NCBI GenBank assembly: GCA_020853975.1
Contig: JADYXW010000072.1
Span: 1-32,672 of the forward strand
Source of the DNA: Phycisphaerales bacterium
Lineage (GTDB): Bacteria > Planctomycetota > Phycisphaerae > Phycisphaerales > UBA1924
Length of the DNA: 32,672 nt
Direction of reading: 5' to 3'
The notes under the pieces were generated by a model. The model did not search any database. It was given only the letters and a program-made list of their open reading frames with translations, and was not told where the DNA came from. The translations under genes were made by a program, and so were the position numbers. Every line of letters begins with the position of its first letter. The stretch's first letter is position 1. Below, piece by piece: positions 1-8,432 of this stretch.

Positions 1-94
1 GCGTGATCGCGGGGGATGCCTGCCCCTGAGCCGGTGCGTCGGAACGCCCCGGGACACGCCGTCCGCTCAGCCTGTGGGTGCCGAACCCCCCAAC

Positions 95-119
95 AAAAAA
101 CCCCCGCTTCCCGCGGGGG
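95..119 (-). terminator. Intrinsic terminator of rpsP
   Basis: On the minus strand a 7-bp perfect GC stem (arms 113-119 and 101-107) with a 5-nt loop is followed at once by six T residues (complement of 95-100). It lies 27 bases after the rpsP stop codon and so ends the maf - lpxK - rpsP direction of transcription. Between it and the left edge (1-94) I see no gene. Confidence 0.9.
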
Positions 120-145
120 CTTGTGCTTCACTCAGTTCACTCGGC

Positions 146-493
146 TTACTTCTTCTTCTCGTCCTTCGCGGGCTCCGCGGCCTTCTTCGCCAGCCGCTCC
201 GCCAGCGCCTCGCGCTCTTCCTTCCGCTCCGCCTCCCACGCCTTCACATCGATGAGCCCGAGCTTCCCGAAGAAGTCGCGGCAGGTGTCGCTGGGCTGCG
301 CGCCCTTCGAGATCCAGTACTTCACCCGCTCCGCGTTCACCTTGAGCTGCTTGGCCGGGTCCTTCTCGACCGGGTCATAGAACCCCAGGGACTCGATCAG
401 CGGGCCGTTGCGCCGCGTGTTCTTCTCGGCGACACCGATGCGGTAAAAGGGGCGATTCCTCCGGCCAAGACGCTGCATTCTGATACGAACCAT
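146..493 (-). CDS. rpsP: 30S ribosomal protein S16
   Basis: Small-subunit ribosomal protein that binds 16S rRNA early in 30S assembly. The 115-residue product opens with MVRIRMQRLGRRNRPFYRI, the family signature, and carries the conserved GFYDP segment near residue 38. The core fills about 85 residues and a Lys/Glu/Ala-rich tail follows, longer than the roughly 80-90 residues usual in the family. The start is supported by a GGAG motif 6 bases upstream. It is the last gene of a minus-strand run after lpxK; the 117-base gap between them holds two short perfect hairpins (554-569 and 573-587) that could form a leader structure, though no regulation can be shown. The usual downstream partners (rimM, trmD) would lie beyond the left edge, but the terminator at 95-119 makes co-transcription unlikely. 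Confidence 0.97.
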   Translation of the reverse strand: MVRIRMQRLGRRNRPFYRIGVAEKNTRRNGPLIESLGFYDPVEKDPAKQLKVNAERVKYWISKGAQPSDTCRDFFGKLGLIDVKAWEAERKEEREALAERLAKKAAEPAKDEKKK

Positions 494-610
494 CGATCAC
501 TCCTTCTCGCACGCGGCCGCTGGGGCCGAGAGACCTTCCCCCATCCGACCTTGCCCGGTTCACACCGGGGACGGCCTCCGCGAGGCCGGACTGCGACGGG
601 GGAGAGGAGT

Positions 611-1717
611 TTAGGCTCCCTCCGCCCCGCTTTCCCCTCTCCCAAGGTCCATCGCCGCCACCTCCAGGGCCGCTTTCTCCAGCCCTTCCCGCCCCTCCCG
701 AAACTCCAACCCCAGCCGGGGCACCACCACCGGGCAGGGCCAGACTCCCGGCGAATAGCGGGCAAGCTTCACCCAGTCCTTCGAGGTGACCACGATCCCC
801 CGGGCCCCCTGGTCGCGCGCCATCGCCGCAAGCCGCCTCACTGTCCCGGGCCCAAACGGGTCGTGGTCCCGAAGCACCAGTTCCCGAACCTCCGCCCCCT
901 GTTCCCGCACCCCGGCAAGAAACGGGCCCGGGTTCCCGATCGCGCAGCACGCCACCACGCGCCCGCCCCGCAGCCACGACAAGGGCGTCTCTTCCCCAGG
1001 CGCGCCTGTACGTTCGTGCAGCCTCAGCCCGCGCCACACGTGCGAACACTCGGCAAGCACCGCCCGCGGCGCCGCCCCGCGAACCCTCTCCCGCAGCGTC
1101 GCGAGCGCCGCGGCGCTCACCCGGCCCGCGTGCGTGATGACCACGGCCCCCGCGCGTGCCAGACTCTCCACCGGCTCGCGCAGCCACCCCGCGGGCAGCA
1201 GTTCCCCCTCAAAGGGGCTCCGCGTCGCGTCCACCAGCACGATGTCCAGTTGCCTCGCGATCCGCCGGTGCTGAAAGCCGTCGTCCAGCACCACCACGTC
1301 CACGCGCTCGCCACGGTCGCTGGCGAACATCTCCAGCAGCCCGGACAATCGATCCGCCCGCGCCACCACGGGCAGATCCGAAAACTCCGCCCCATACTCC
1401 AGCGCCTCGTCCGACCCCTCCGGCCCCGCGCGATACCCCCGCATCGCCACCGCCGGGTCCCGCGCCGCCCCGCGCAGCAACGCGATCAGCCACGCCACCA
1501 TCGGAGTCTTGCCCGTGCCCCCCACCGAGAGGTTTCCCACGCTGATCACCGGGCGGTCCAGCTCCACCACGCCCAGACGCGCATCAAACCGCCGGTTCCG
1601 CCTTGCGATCACCGCGCGGTACAGCGGCAGCAGCGGTCGCGCGATCCACCCGGGGATCGGACCCCGCGCCGCCCTTGCCCCGCTCCCTTCACCTTGCTGT
1701 GCGCCATCGCCCTGCAT
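611..1717 (-). CDS. lpxK: Tetraacyldisaccharide 4'-kinase (lipid A biosynthesis)
   Basis: LpxK is a membrane-associated P-loop kinase that phosphorylates the 4' position of the lipid A disaccharide at the inner face of the cytoplasmic membrane. The 368-residue product has the family Walker A segment SVGNLSVGGTGKTP near residue 53 and the diagnostic DDGFQHR motif near residue 150. A hydrophobic, basic N-terminal stretch (PLLPLYRAVIARRNRR) matches the membrane-associated helix of the family. I chose the ATG at 1717 because longer readings in the same frame translate the antisense of the upstream gene and are low-complexity; no strong ribosome binding site is visible. It lies 35 bases after the upstream membrane-protein gene, probably in one operon. 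Its presence implies that the organism makes lipid A and hence a Gram-negative type outer membrane. Confidence 0.93.
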   Translation of the reverse strand: MQGDGAQQGEGSGARAARGPIPGWIARPLLPLYRAVIARRNRRFDARLGVVELDRPVISVGNLSVGGTGKTPMVAWLIALLRGAARDPAVAMRGYRAGPEGSDEALEYGAEFSDLPVVARADRLSGLLEMFASDRGERVDVVVLDDGFQHRRIARQLDIVLVDATRSPFEGELLPAGWLREPVESLARAGAVVITHAGRVSAAALATLRERVRGAAPRAVLAECSHVWRGLRLHERTGAPGEETPLSWLRGGRVVACCAIGNPGPFLAGVREQGAEVRELVLRDHDPFGPGTVRRLAAMARDQGARGIVVTSKDWVKLARYSPGVWPCPVVVPRLGLEFREGREGLEKAALEVAAMDLGRGESGAEGA

Positions 1718-1752
1718 CGGGCACAGGCTATGCGGCCGCCCCGCTCCCAAAC

Positions 1753-2163
1753 TCAGCACGGGCCCGGCGCGTCCGCCGCCTCTCGCCCCGCCGGCTCTCG
1801 CATCTCCCGCGTCAGCCGCCGCCTCTCCGCGAAGTACAGCCGCCAGTTGTTCAGAATGTCCCCCGCCGCCAGCGCGAGCACCAGCGTCACCATCCCAACG
1901 ATCATCATCCACGAGAGCAGAAACTCCCGCTTCTGCACCGCCGGGTCCGCCACCGCCATCGCGTAGACGCCCAGCGGGATCGACAGCATCATCAGAAGCC
2001 CGTTCGCGATCCGAATCCTCCGACGGCTGGCCGGCATCTCCGCCTTCCACAGGCTCAGCACGTGCCCGGACACCACCAGCAGCGTCACCACGCCCAGCGG
2101 GGCCACGATCCACAGCGGGGCAAGTGCACCGCTCACGCCAATGGTCAGGTCAGGTGTGCTCAT
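1753..2163 (-). CDS. Three-helix membrane protein of unknown function
   Basis: I do not recognise a named family. The 136-residue product has three hydrophobic segments: about residues 14-38 (LWIVAPLGVVTLLVVSGHVL), 52-72 (GLLMMLSIPLGVYAMAV) and 84-105 (SWMMIVGMVTLVLALAAGDI), with basic loops (ASRRRIRIAN) between them, then a charged cytoplasmic-type tail rich in Arg and Glu (NNWRLYFAERRRLTREMRE). No catalytic motif is visible. It sits between maf and lpxK with gaps of 41 and 35 bases, so it is probably co-transcribed; a role linked to the envelope is only suggested by that neighbour. The ATG at 2163 has a weak GGAT motif upstream. Confidence 0.8.
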   Translation of the reverse strand: MSTPDLTIGVSGALAPLWIVAPLGVVTLLVVSGHVLSLWKAEMPASRRRIRIANGLLMMLSIPLGVYAMAVADPAVQKREFLLSWMMIVGMVTLVLALAAGDILNNWRLYFAERRRLTREMREPAGREAADAPGPC

Positions 2164-2174
2164 GAAGTCATCCG

Positions 2175-2223
2175 ATGCTCAGGTCCAGCGATCAGGCCCA
2201 ATGCTCAGGCCCAATGCTCAGGG
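2175..2223. repeat. 13-bp tandem repeat, about 3.8 copies
   Basis: Four head-to-tail units begin at 2175, 2188, 2201 and 2214, with consensus ATGCTCAGGCCCA; the second unit is the most diverged (GCGATCAGGCCCA) and the fourth is cut after ten bases. The array spans the maf stop codon (2205-2207) and most of the short gap before the next gene. The unit length is not a multiple of three, so a change in copy number would alter the last codons of maf. Confidence 0.85.
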
Positions 2224-2858
2224 AAGTTCGCTCGCAGCGCCCGGACGACCAGCCGGGTCGGCAGACCCATGATCGTCTCCGGATCGCCCTCATACGTGAT
2301 CGGCCAGCCGGCATCCAATCTCTCGGAAAGGTTGTACGCACCCGCCTTCCCGCGCCACCCGCCGGTCGACACGTACCGTTCGATCTCCTCCTCACCGATC
2401 TCGCCGATCGTCACCATCGCGCTGTCCGCGAACATGCTCCGGCGTCCGGTCAGCGGGTCCACCAGCGCCACCCCCGTCACCACCTCGTGCTCGCGCCCCG
2501 AGAAGCTCCGGATCATCCCCGCGGCTTCCGCGTGATCACGCGGCGTGCCGATCAGCTCCCCATCCAGCACGCACGCTGTATCCGCCCCCAAGATCAGGCC
2601 TTCCGCGCCCTCGCGCCCCGCGGCCCAGGCCTTCAGAAACGCCAGGGACATCACCCAGCCCCGGGGCGTCGCCCTCCCGGGCTTCAGCACCGCGTCGTCA
2701 AAGGTCGGCGTCTGGCAGACGTGCGAAATCCCCGCCCCCTCGAGCAGCGCACGCCGCCGCGGCGACCGGCTCGCGAGCACGATCCCCGCGCTCCGTACCT
2801 CAGGCCCGATGACTTCTTCCATGAATGCCCGCCCCGGGATCACCTGCGCCACTGACAT
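2205..2858 (-). CDS. maf: Maf family nucleoside triphosphate pyrophosphatase
   Basis: Maf/HAM1-type enzymes hydrolyse non-canonical or modified nucleoside triphosphates to monophosphate and pyrophosphate in the cytoplasm. The 217-residue product has the phosphate-binding signature LASRSPRRRALLEGAG near residue 29 and the acidic LILGADTACVLDGELIGTPRD segment near residue 95. Its last third (STGGWRGKAGAYNL) matches the conserved Gly-Lys-Ala-Gly-x-Y segment. The ATG at 2858 is chosen because GGAGG lies 5-9 bases upstream; an earlier GTG at 2903 lacks such a site. It is the first gene of the minus-strand run and is divergent from the nitrilase-like gene, with 77 bases shared between them. A 13-bp tandem repeat overlaps its stop codon. 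Subfamily substrate preference (dTTP/UTP or m7GTP) cannot be told from the sequence alone. Confidence 0.92.
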   Translation of the reverse strand: MSVAQVIPGRAFMEEVIGPEVRSAGIVLASRSPRRRALLEGAGISHVCQTPTFDDAVLKPGRATPRGWVMSLAFLKAWAAGREGAEGLILGADTACVLDGELIGTPRDHAEAAGMIRSFSGREHEVVTGVALVDPLTGRRSMFADSAMVTIGEIGEEEIERYVSTGGWRGKAGAYNLSERLDAGWPITYEGDPETIMGLPTRLVVRALRANFPEHWA

Positions 2859-2935
2859 TCCGACCTCCCTGCCGACACCTTGTTCCTGTTTTTCAGCACT
2901 CACTTTCGGCCAAGGGCCAGTACTACCGTGAGCCC

Positions 2936-3709
2936 ATGCCGCGCGCCCACCTCATCCAGCTCGACATCGCCTGGGAGAGCCCTGACGCCAACCTCCGCCG
3001 TGCCGCACAACTCCTTGACTCCACCACAGTTGAGCCCGGCGACCTCATCCTCTTCCCAGAGATGTTCGCCACCGGCTTTTCCTTCGATGTTCAGAAGACC
3101 GTAGACCAGGACGACCGCATCCTGAGGTTTCTCCGCGAATCCGCGCAGAAACTGCGTGCGACCTGCATCGGAGGCCGCACACTCCAATCCCCGGAGGGCC
3201 GAGGCCGGAACGTCCTCTCAGCCGCAGCCCCCGACGGCTCTGTCCACCCCCAGTACACCAAGATTCACCCCTTCCCCACCGAGCTCGCAAACTTTGAGCC
3301 AGGGGCGGAAGTCGTCACCTGGCCATGGGGCGACCTCACGATCTGCCCCGCCATCTGCTACGACCTGCGTTTCCCGGAACTCTTCCGCCTCGGCCTCAAG
3401 CGCGGCGCCTCCGCGTTCGCCGTCGCCGCCTGCTGGCCCCGCGTGCGCCAGGCGCACTGGCGCGCCCTCCTCATCGCCCGCGCGATCGAGAACCAGGCGT
3501 TCGTGTTCGCCTGCAACCGCGTCGGGCAAGAGCCCGGTGCGCTCGGCCAGCCCCTGGACTACGCCGGCGGCTCCATCGTCGTCGGGCCCAAGGGCGAAAT
3601 TCTCGGCGAGCTCGCCGACCAAGAGCGCGTCCTCAGCGTGGAAGTTGACGCGGGCGAAGTCACCGCCTGGCGCCGCACCTTCCGGGCCTGGCGCGACCAG
3701 CGACTGTGA
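2936..3709 (+). CDS. Carbon-nitrogen hydrolase (nitrilase/omega-amidase family)
   Basis: The 257-residue product is a complete nitrilase-superfamily amidase of the short, omega-amidase-like branch, hydrolysing small amides such as 2-oxoglutaramate in the cytoplasm. The catalytic triad is visible: Glu42 in LFPEMFATGF, Lys109 in YTKIHPF and Cys141 in PAICYDLRFPE. The segment ARAIENQAFVFACNRVG near residue 180 is also typical. The ATG at 2936 gives the expected start just before the first beta strand (HLIQLDIAW); the longer frame back to 2825 overlaps maf on the other strand and is rejected. The gene is divergent from maf and convergent with pdhB, so it is probably transcribed alone. The natural substrate is inferred from family resemblance only. 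Confidence 0.9.
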   Translation: MPRAHLIQLDIAWESPDANLRRAAQLLDSTTVEPGDLILFPEMFATGFSFDVQKTVDQDDRILRFLRESAQKLRATCIGGRTLQSPEGRGRNVLSAAAPDGSVHPQYTKIHPFPTELANFEPGAEVVTWPWGDLTICPAICYDLRFPELFRLGLKRGASAFAVAACWPRVRQAHWRALLIARAIENQAFVFACNRVGQEPGALGQPLDYAGGSIVVGPKGEILGELADQERVLSVEVDAGEVTAWRRTFRAWRDQRL

Positions 3710-3743
3710 CGACGCGCCACACAGTCCCGGGAAGGCCCCGCGC

Positions 3744-4742
3744 TCAGTACGCCAGGCACTGCAGCACGGCCTCCTCCACGCGTTTCGCGTCGGGGAGATA
3801 CTGCTGCTCCAGCTTGTAGTAGGGCATCATCACGTCAAAGCCGGTCACCCGCTGCACCGGCGCCCTCAGGTGCAGGAAGCACCGCTCCTGGATGACCGTC
3901 GCGACCTCCGCGCCGAACCCCGCGGTCTTGGGCGCCTCGTGCACGATCACGCACCGCCCGGTCTTCTCCACGCTCTGCACGATCGCCTCGATGTCCAGCG
4001 GCGCGATCGTCCGCAGGTCGATCAGCTCCACGCTCGCGTCCTCGGGGAAGTGGTCCATCGCCTCGTTGCAGGTGTGCACGCACGCGCCCCAGGTCACCAC
4101 CGTCAGGTCCGTGCCCTCCGCCACCACCTTTGCCTTGCCCAGCGGGATGGTGTACTCATCCTCGGGGATCTGCTCGCGGTGCGACCGGTAGACGCGCTTG
4201 GGCTCAAAGAACACGACCGGGTCCGGGTCGCGGATCGCCGACAGCAGCAGCCCCTTCGCGTCGTAGGGCGTGCTCGGGATCACCACCTTGAGCCCGGGCG
4301 TGTGCGCGTAGATCGCCTCGGGAGAGTCGCTGTGGAGCTCGGGCGCGTGGATGCCCCCGCCCCAGGGCACCCGCACCGTCATCGGCACCGTCACGCTCCC
4401 GCGAGACCGGTTCCGGTACCGCGCCGCGTGGTTCACGAGCTGGTCGAACGCCGGCCCCATGAACCCCTCGAACTGGATCTCCGGCACCGGCCTCATGCCC
4501 GCCATCGCGAGCCCGATCGCCGTGCCCATGATCCCGGACTCGGACAGAGGCGTGTCGATCACCCGCTCCGGGCCAAAGACCTTCTGCAGCCCCTCCGTCA
4601 CCCGGAAGACGCCGCCGTTGAGGCCCACGTCCTCGCCCAGGCACACCACGCGCGAGTCGCGCTCCATCTCCTGGTACAGCGCCTCGTTGATCGCGTCAAC
4701 GAGCGTCAGGCCCTGCTTCATCATCTGTTCGGTTCGTGGCAT
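3744..4742 (-). CDS. pdhB: 2-oxoacid dehydrogenase E1 component, beta subunit (pyruvate dehydrogenase type)
   Basis: E1 beta forms an alpha2beta2 thiamine-diphosphate enzyme with the gene just upstream and performs oxidative decarboxylation of pyruvate or a branched-chain 2-oxoacid. The 332-residue length is standard. Family segments are EDVGLNGGVFRVTEGL near residue 37, DTPLSESGIMGTAIGLA near 63, VRVPWGGGIHAPELHSDSPE near 123, and a transketolase C-terminal domain from about 200 with LIDLRTIAPLD. A GGGAG motif lies 7-11 bases before the ATG. It follows pdhA by 48 bases on the same strand. No E2 or E3 gene is in the window, so the choice between pyruvate and branched-chain substrates rests on overall resemblance and is not certain. 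Confidence 0.92.
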   Translation of the reverse strand: MPRTEQMMKQGLTLVDAINEALYQEMERDSRVVCLGEDVGLNGGVFRVTEGLQKVFGPERVIDTPLSESGIMGTAIGLAMAGMRPVPEIQFEGFMGPAFDQLVNHAARYRNRSRGSVTVPMTVRVPWGGGIHAPELHSDSPEAIYAHTPGLKVVIPSTPYDAKGLLLSAIRDPDPVVFFEPKRVYRSHREQIPEDEYTIPLGKAKVVAEGTDLTVVTWGACVHTCNEAMDHFPEDASVELIDLRTIAPLDIEAIVQSVEKTGRCVIVHEAPKTAGFGAEVATVIQERCFLHLRAPVQRVTGFDVMMPYYKLEQQYLPDAKRVEEAVLQCLAY

Positions 4743-4790
4743 TCTGTGCTCCCGCCTTGCCTCTGGTGTCCCCGCCGCCCGGGCCGTGAT

Positions 4791-5903
4791 CTAGTGCGCC
4801 GCGAGCCCGGCCTGCTGAGGCCTCTGCCCCAGGCTGTGCGTCCGCATCGTCGCACGCTGCGTCTCCAGCTCCGGCGTGATGCTCTCGAAGGTGTAGTCGA
4901 ACATGTCCGTCGCGACCGGGGGCGTGATCCCCTCCGCCGACCTCACGACCTCCGACGCGGTCTGCTTCGCGACCTCGTCCGCCGCCGCCTGCTTCGCGTC
5001 GTCCCAGAGCCCCTTGGCCGTGAGGTACTTCCTGAGGCGGATCAGCGGGTCCTTCCCCATCCAGGCGTCCACTTCCTGGGCATCGCGGTACCGCCTCGCA
5101 TCGTCCGCGGTGGTGTGGTCCGCCAGCCGGTACGTCACCGCCTCGATGAACGCCGGCCCCCCGCCGCTGCGAGCCCGCTCCACCGCGTCCCGCGTCGCCT
5201 TGTAGACCGCGAACAGGTCGTTCCCGTCGACCTGCGTCGTCGGCATGTCATACGCCAGCGCCTTCTGCGCCACGGTCGCGCTGTTCATCTGCTGCTCGCG
5301 TGGCACCGAGATCGCCCACTGGTTGTTCTGGCAGAAGAACACGCAGGGCACCTGGAACGCGCTCGCGAAGTTCATCGCCTCGTGGAAGTCGCCCTCGCTG
5401 GTCGCCCCGTCACCGAAGTACGTGATGCACACCCGGGGCTCCTTCCGCATCTTGAACGCCCACGCCATGCCGGTCGCGTGCAGCATCTGCGTCCCGATCG
5501 GAACGCACAGGGGGAGCGTGCATACGCCCTCGGGAATCTGCGAGCCCCGCTCGTCGCCCATCCAGTACATGAACACGTAGTGCATGGGCTGCCCGTGCAT
5601 CCACAGCGCCGCGTTCTCGCGGTAGCAGGGCACCAGCCAGTCCACGCCGCGCCTGGCCGCAAACCCGGACCCGATCGCCGCCGCCTCCTGCCCCTTGTTC
5701 TGCGGGTACGTCCCCATCCGCTTCGCGCGCTGCAGCTTGAACGCCGTCTCGTCCACCGCGCGGCACTTCACCATGTACGTGTACAACTCCACGACGTCGT
5801 CGTCGCTGAGGGTGCCCTTCGCCAGACTCTCGTCGAGCACCCCGTTCTCATCGAGAATCTGCAGGAACTCCACCTTGCCCTCGTACGCGGTTCGGATTGG
5901 CAT
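4791..5903 (-). CDS. pdhA: 2-oxoacid dehydrogenase E1 component, alpha subunit (pyruvate dehydrogenase type)
   Basis: Alpha subunit of the thiamine-diphosphate dependent E1 enzyme and partner of the downstream beta subunit. The 370-residue product contains the thiamine-diphosphate motif GDGATSEGDFHEAMNFAS near residue 168, ending in the usual NNQWAIS segment near 192, and the phosphorylation-loop region YRLADHTTADDARRY near 260. Residues 84-150 (RGVDWLVPCYRENAALWMHG and following) match the E1 alpha core. The ATG at 5903 begins MPIRTAYEGKVEFLQILD, as in related Gram-positive and planctomycete E1 alpha proteins; a GGGGGA stretch is about 14 bases upstream, rather far for a binding site. It is divergent from the MscS gene and heads a two-gene operon with pdhB. 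Confidence 0.93.
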   Translation of the reverse strand: MPIRTAYEGKVEFLQILDENGVLDESLAKGTLSDDDVVELYTYMVKCRAVDETAFKLQRAKRMGTYPQNKGQEAAAIGSGFAARRGVDWLVPCYRENAALWMHGQPMHYVFMYWMGDERGSQIPEGVCTLPLCVPIGTQMLHATGMAWAFKMRKEPRVCITYFGDGATSEGDFHEAMNFASAFQVPCVFFCQNNQWAISVPREQQMNSATVAQKALAYDMPTTQVDGNDLFAVYKATRDAVERARSGGGPAFIEAVTYRLADHTTADDARRYRDAQEVDAWMGKDPLIRLRKYLTAKGLWDDAKQAAADEVAKQTASEVVRSAEGITPPVATDMFDYTFESITPELETQRATMRTHSLGQRPQQAGLAAH

Positions 5904-5998
5904 GAGCCAAGCGTATCCCCCGCCCGCCGCAGGCTCTCCCTCGCACCCTCCCGAGTTTCACGCAGTTGCCATCCTCCGGCCGGCTTCTATCGTTCGAA

Positions 5999-7147
5999 AT
6001 GACCACCCCGCCCGCCGCCGCCGTCCCGCAGGGCCTTTCCGCGACCCTTTCCGACGCGTTCTCTCGCGAGTTCGCGGGGAACTCGCTCCGCGCCTGGGCC
6101 GTCGCGCTGGCCACAATCGTCGTCATCCACGCCGCGTTCTGGATCGCCCGCCGCGTCCTCAAGGCCCGCCTGGAGCGCATCGCCGCCTCCACCGCCACCC
6201 GCTGGGACGACGTCCTGGTCGCCGTCCTCGCCGACATCCGCTTCTGGTGCATCCTCTTCATCGCCCTCGACGCGGGCACGCACCCCCTGGTGCTCAGCGC
6301 CACCGTCGCCAAGGTCCTCCGCGGCGCCGCCGTCGTCGCCGTCGCGCTCCAGCTCCTGCTCTCCAGCCGCCTCGTCATCGAAGAGACCATCCGCCACCTG
6401 CTCACCCGCTCCACGCAGCCCGACGGCACGCCCGACCCCTCCCTCGCCAGCGCCACCACCATCATCCGCTTCATGGCCACGTTGCTGATCGGCTCGATCC
6501 TCATCCTCCTCGCGCTTGCAAACCTCAACGTCGAGATCACCCCGCTCATCACGGGCCTGGGCATCGGCGGCATCGCCATCGCTCTTGCCGCCCAGTCCGT
6601 CCTGGGCGACCTCTTCGCCTCTCTCGCCATCCTCTTCGATAAACCCTTCCTCGTGGGCCAGGCCATCAACGTCGGCGACAAGGTGGGCATCGTCGAGCAG
6701 ATCGGCATCAAGAGCACACGCGTCCGCTCGCTCTCGGGCGAGATCATGGTCTACCGCAACACCGACCTCCTCGCCAGCCGTATCCACAACTTCAGCACGA
6801 TGAAGGAACGCCGAATCGTCACCGTCATCGGCATCATCTGCGAAACCCCCACCGACAAGATCCTTCGCTTCGTTGAAATCGTCAAGGACGCCGTCCGGAG
6901 CCAGCAGTCAGCACGCCTCGACCGCTGCCACTTCCGCTCGATCGGCGCCTACTCGCTCGACATCGAGTGCGTCTACTTCATCCTCTCACCGGACTATGCG
7001 CAGTTCATGGACATCCAGCAGGCCATCAACCTGCGCGTCCTCGACCACATGCGCCGCGAAGGCATCGAGCTCGCCTATCCGACCGCACTCGAAATCCAGC
7101 GCCAGGAGCCCGCCGCATCCCCGGCGGCCGTCACCCCTTCCCGCTGA
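5999..7147 (+). CDS. MscS-family mechanosensitive ion channel
   Basis: Small-conductance mechanosensitive channel homologue in the cytoplasmic membrane, expected to open under membrane tension and release solutes on hypo-osmotic shock. The 382-residue product has hydrophobic segments near residues 35-50, 75-95, 105-125 and 155-175, then the hallmark pore-lining helix rich in Gly and Ala (GLGIGGIAIALAAQSVLGDL, near residue 185). The beta domain follows with DKPFLVGQAINVGDKVGIVE near 215. I chose the ATG at 5999; an in-frame TTG at 5966 would add 11 residues and neither has a clear ribosome binding site. The gene is divergent from pdhA and convergent with the cold-shock gene. Ion selectivity cannot be read from the sequence. 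Confidence 0.9.
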   Translation: MTTPPAAAVPQGLSATLSDAFSREFAGNSLRAWAVALATIVVIHAAFWIARRVLKARLERIAASTATRWDDVLVAVLADIRFWCILFIALDAGTHPLVLSATVAKVLRGAAVVAVALQLLLSSRLVIEETIRHLLTRSTQPDGTPDPSLASATTIIRFMATLLIGSILILLALANLNVEITPLITGLGIGGIAIALAAQSVLGDLFASLAILFDKPFLVGQAINVGDKVGIVEQIGIKSTRVRSLSGEIMVYRNTDLLASRIHNFSTMKERRIVTVIGIICETPTDKILRFVEIVKDAVRSQQSARLDRCHFRSIGAYSLDIECVYFILSPDYAQFMDIQQAINLRVLDHMRREGIELAYPTALEIQRQEPAASPAAVTPSR

Positions 7148-7173
7148 GCTCCGCCCAAGCCGGCCGCCCCGCC

Positions 7174-7467
7174 TCACCGCCTCGGGCTGCGCGTGTACCC
7201 CTTGGACTTGCCCGCTTCCGTCACCTCGACCGCTTCGGTCCGGGTCACGCGCGTGGCCTTCCACCCCTTCTCGGTCTTCACCGCGTCGTACGACACGGTG
7301 CTCCCGTCCTTCAGCATCTTAAAGCCCTCGCCCTGGATCACGCTGAAGTGCGCGAAGATGTCCTGCCCCTCTGGCCCGACAATGAAGCCGAACCCCTTGC
7401 GCGGGTCAAACCACTTCACCACGCCTTCCACACCTTCCAAGTCCGGCTTCGCGTTGGGATCGCTCAT
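7174..7467 (-). CDS. Cold-shock domain protein
   Basis: Single OB-fold nucleic-acid-binding protein of the CspA type, acting as RNA chaperone or single-strand binder in the cytoplasm. The 97-residue product has RNP1 (KGFGFIVG) and RNP2 (DIFAHFSVI) with the preceding GVVKWFDPRKG strand, flanked by about 13 extra residues at the N-terminus and a 25-residue basic tail ending KSKGYTRSPRR, so it is longer than the usual 65-70 residues. GGAGGG lies 6-11 bases before the ATG at 7467, which decides this start over an upstream GTG. It is the last gene on the minus strand before the convergent MscS gene. The 163 bases between it and the lysK remnant hold no gene that I can see. Confidence 0.93.
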   Translation of the reverse strand: MSDPNAKPDLEGVEGVVKWFDPRKGFGFIVGPEGQDIFAHFSVIQGEGFKMLKDGSTVSYDAVKTEKGWKATRVTRTEAVEVTEAGKSKGYTRSPRR

Positions 7468-7630
7468 ACAGCCCTCCCGGGACAGCTCGGAGGCCCCCAC
7501 GGCCGCCCTCACGCCCCTCGGACCGACAGCCTCACGTTACCAGACCCCACCAAAGCGAGCAAGAGGAAACCCCCCGCAGCCCCCACTCCCAGCCCACCCT
7601 CCACCGCGTTTTTTGCGCTCCTACGCCACT

Positions 7631-8130
7631 TCACGCACCGCTCCCTGTCGGTTGCGCCGCGAGCCGTGCCTCCCCCGCGCGCTCCGCGGCCAGAGCCTCC
7701 AGCCCCCGGGTCAGCACCCGCACACCGCGTTCCAACTCCTCGACCGCCACACGCTCCTGCGGCGTGTGGTCCAGGGCGCTGTCCCCAGGCCCGTACGCGG
7801 CGATCGTGCATCCCCACACCGGACCGACCACGTTGAAATCAGATGTCCCCGTCTTCATGTTGGACCGGGACGCCATCCCCTCGGCCCGGATCGCCCACGA
7901 CAGCGCCCGCCCCACCGCCGAACCTCGATCCCCGACCCACGCCTCCTCCGCCCCGGTGCACGTCACCTCGTCGCCCTCCGCGGCACTCTCCTTGCACACC
8001 CTCTCCACCGCCGCGGACGTCACTCCGGGCGGCAACCTGAACCCCGCCTCCACCACCACGCGCTCCCTCAAGCCGTCGCTCTCGGTCCGTACCGCGCGCA
8101 GCGTCGCCTGCACCGACTCAAAGGCCGTCC
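7631..8130 (-). pseudogene. lysK: 3' remnant of lysK (LysW-lysine/ornithine hydrolase, M20 family)
   Basis: Only the C-terminal half of a LysK-type metallohydrolase remains, about 165 codons against roughly 350 in the family. LysK normally releases lysine or ornithine from the LysW carrier protein. What is left includes GFRLPPG, the diagnostic MKTGTSDFNVVGPVWGC near the middle and AYGPGDSALDHTPQE, which carries the last metal-binding His. The N-terminal zinc ligands and catalytic acidic residues are absent. The frame opens at its left flank directly inside the truncated lysX fragment and in a different frame from it, so no intact start exists; the GTG at 8140 is fortuitous. The simplest reading is an internal deletion of a lysX...lysK operon; an assembly error is the alternative. 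Confidence 0.75.
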
Positions 8131-8432
8131 GCCCCGGCACACATCAGCGCCACGCTCGTCGCCAGATTGTCGCCGCACGTCCGGACCACCCCGGACGTGT
8201 TCACCACCGGCACCCCGTACCCCTCCAGCACCGTCACCGCCGCAAGCGCCGCCGCCTGACTCACGCACCGCTCGAACACCACGTCAAACCGCGCCCAAGG
8301 CCCGGGATCGTGCAGGTCAAACCCAACCTCCCGCACGTCCACCGGCTCCACCCCGATCCCCCGCGCCTCGCACGCCTCCACCAGCAGCCGCTCCGCCACC
8401 CTCACGCGGCTGTGAAGAATCCCTATCCGCAT
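8118..8432 (-). pseudogene. lysX: 5' remnant of lysX (LysW ligase, ATP-grasp family)
   Basis: LysX/ArgX is an ATP-grasp ligase that attaches alpha-aminoadipate or glutamate to the C-terminal Glu of LysW. Only the N-terminal pre-ATP-grasp domain remains, 104 codons of about 280. It begins MRIGILHSRVRVAERLLVEA and contains FDVVFERCVSQAAAL and VPVVNTSGVVRTCGDNLATS, all typical of LysX residues 1-95. The match ends at VALMCAG and the frame stops a few codons later, where lysK sequence begins in another frame. The whole ATP-grasp catalytic core is missing, so the fragment cannot be an active ligase. It follows the frameshifted lysW directly (10-base overlap with the shifted reading frame). Confidence 0.78.

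Noticed and set aside
3156..6002. 948-codon plus-strand ORF opposite pdhA/pdhB
   Set aside because: It is rich in Arg, His and Pro with no domain, and is the antisense of two clear E1 genes; high GC makes such long frames common.
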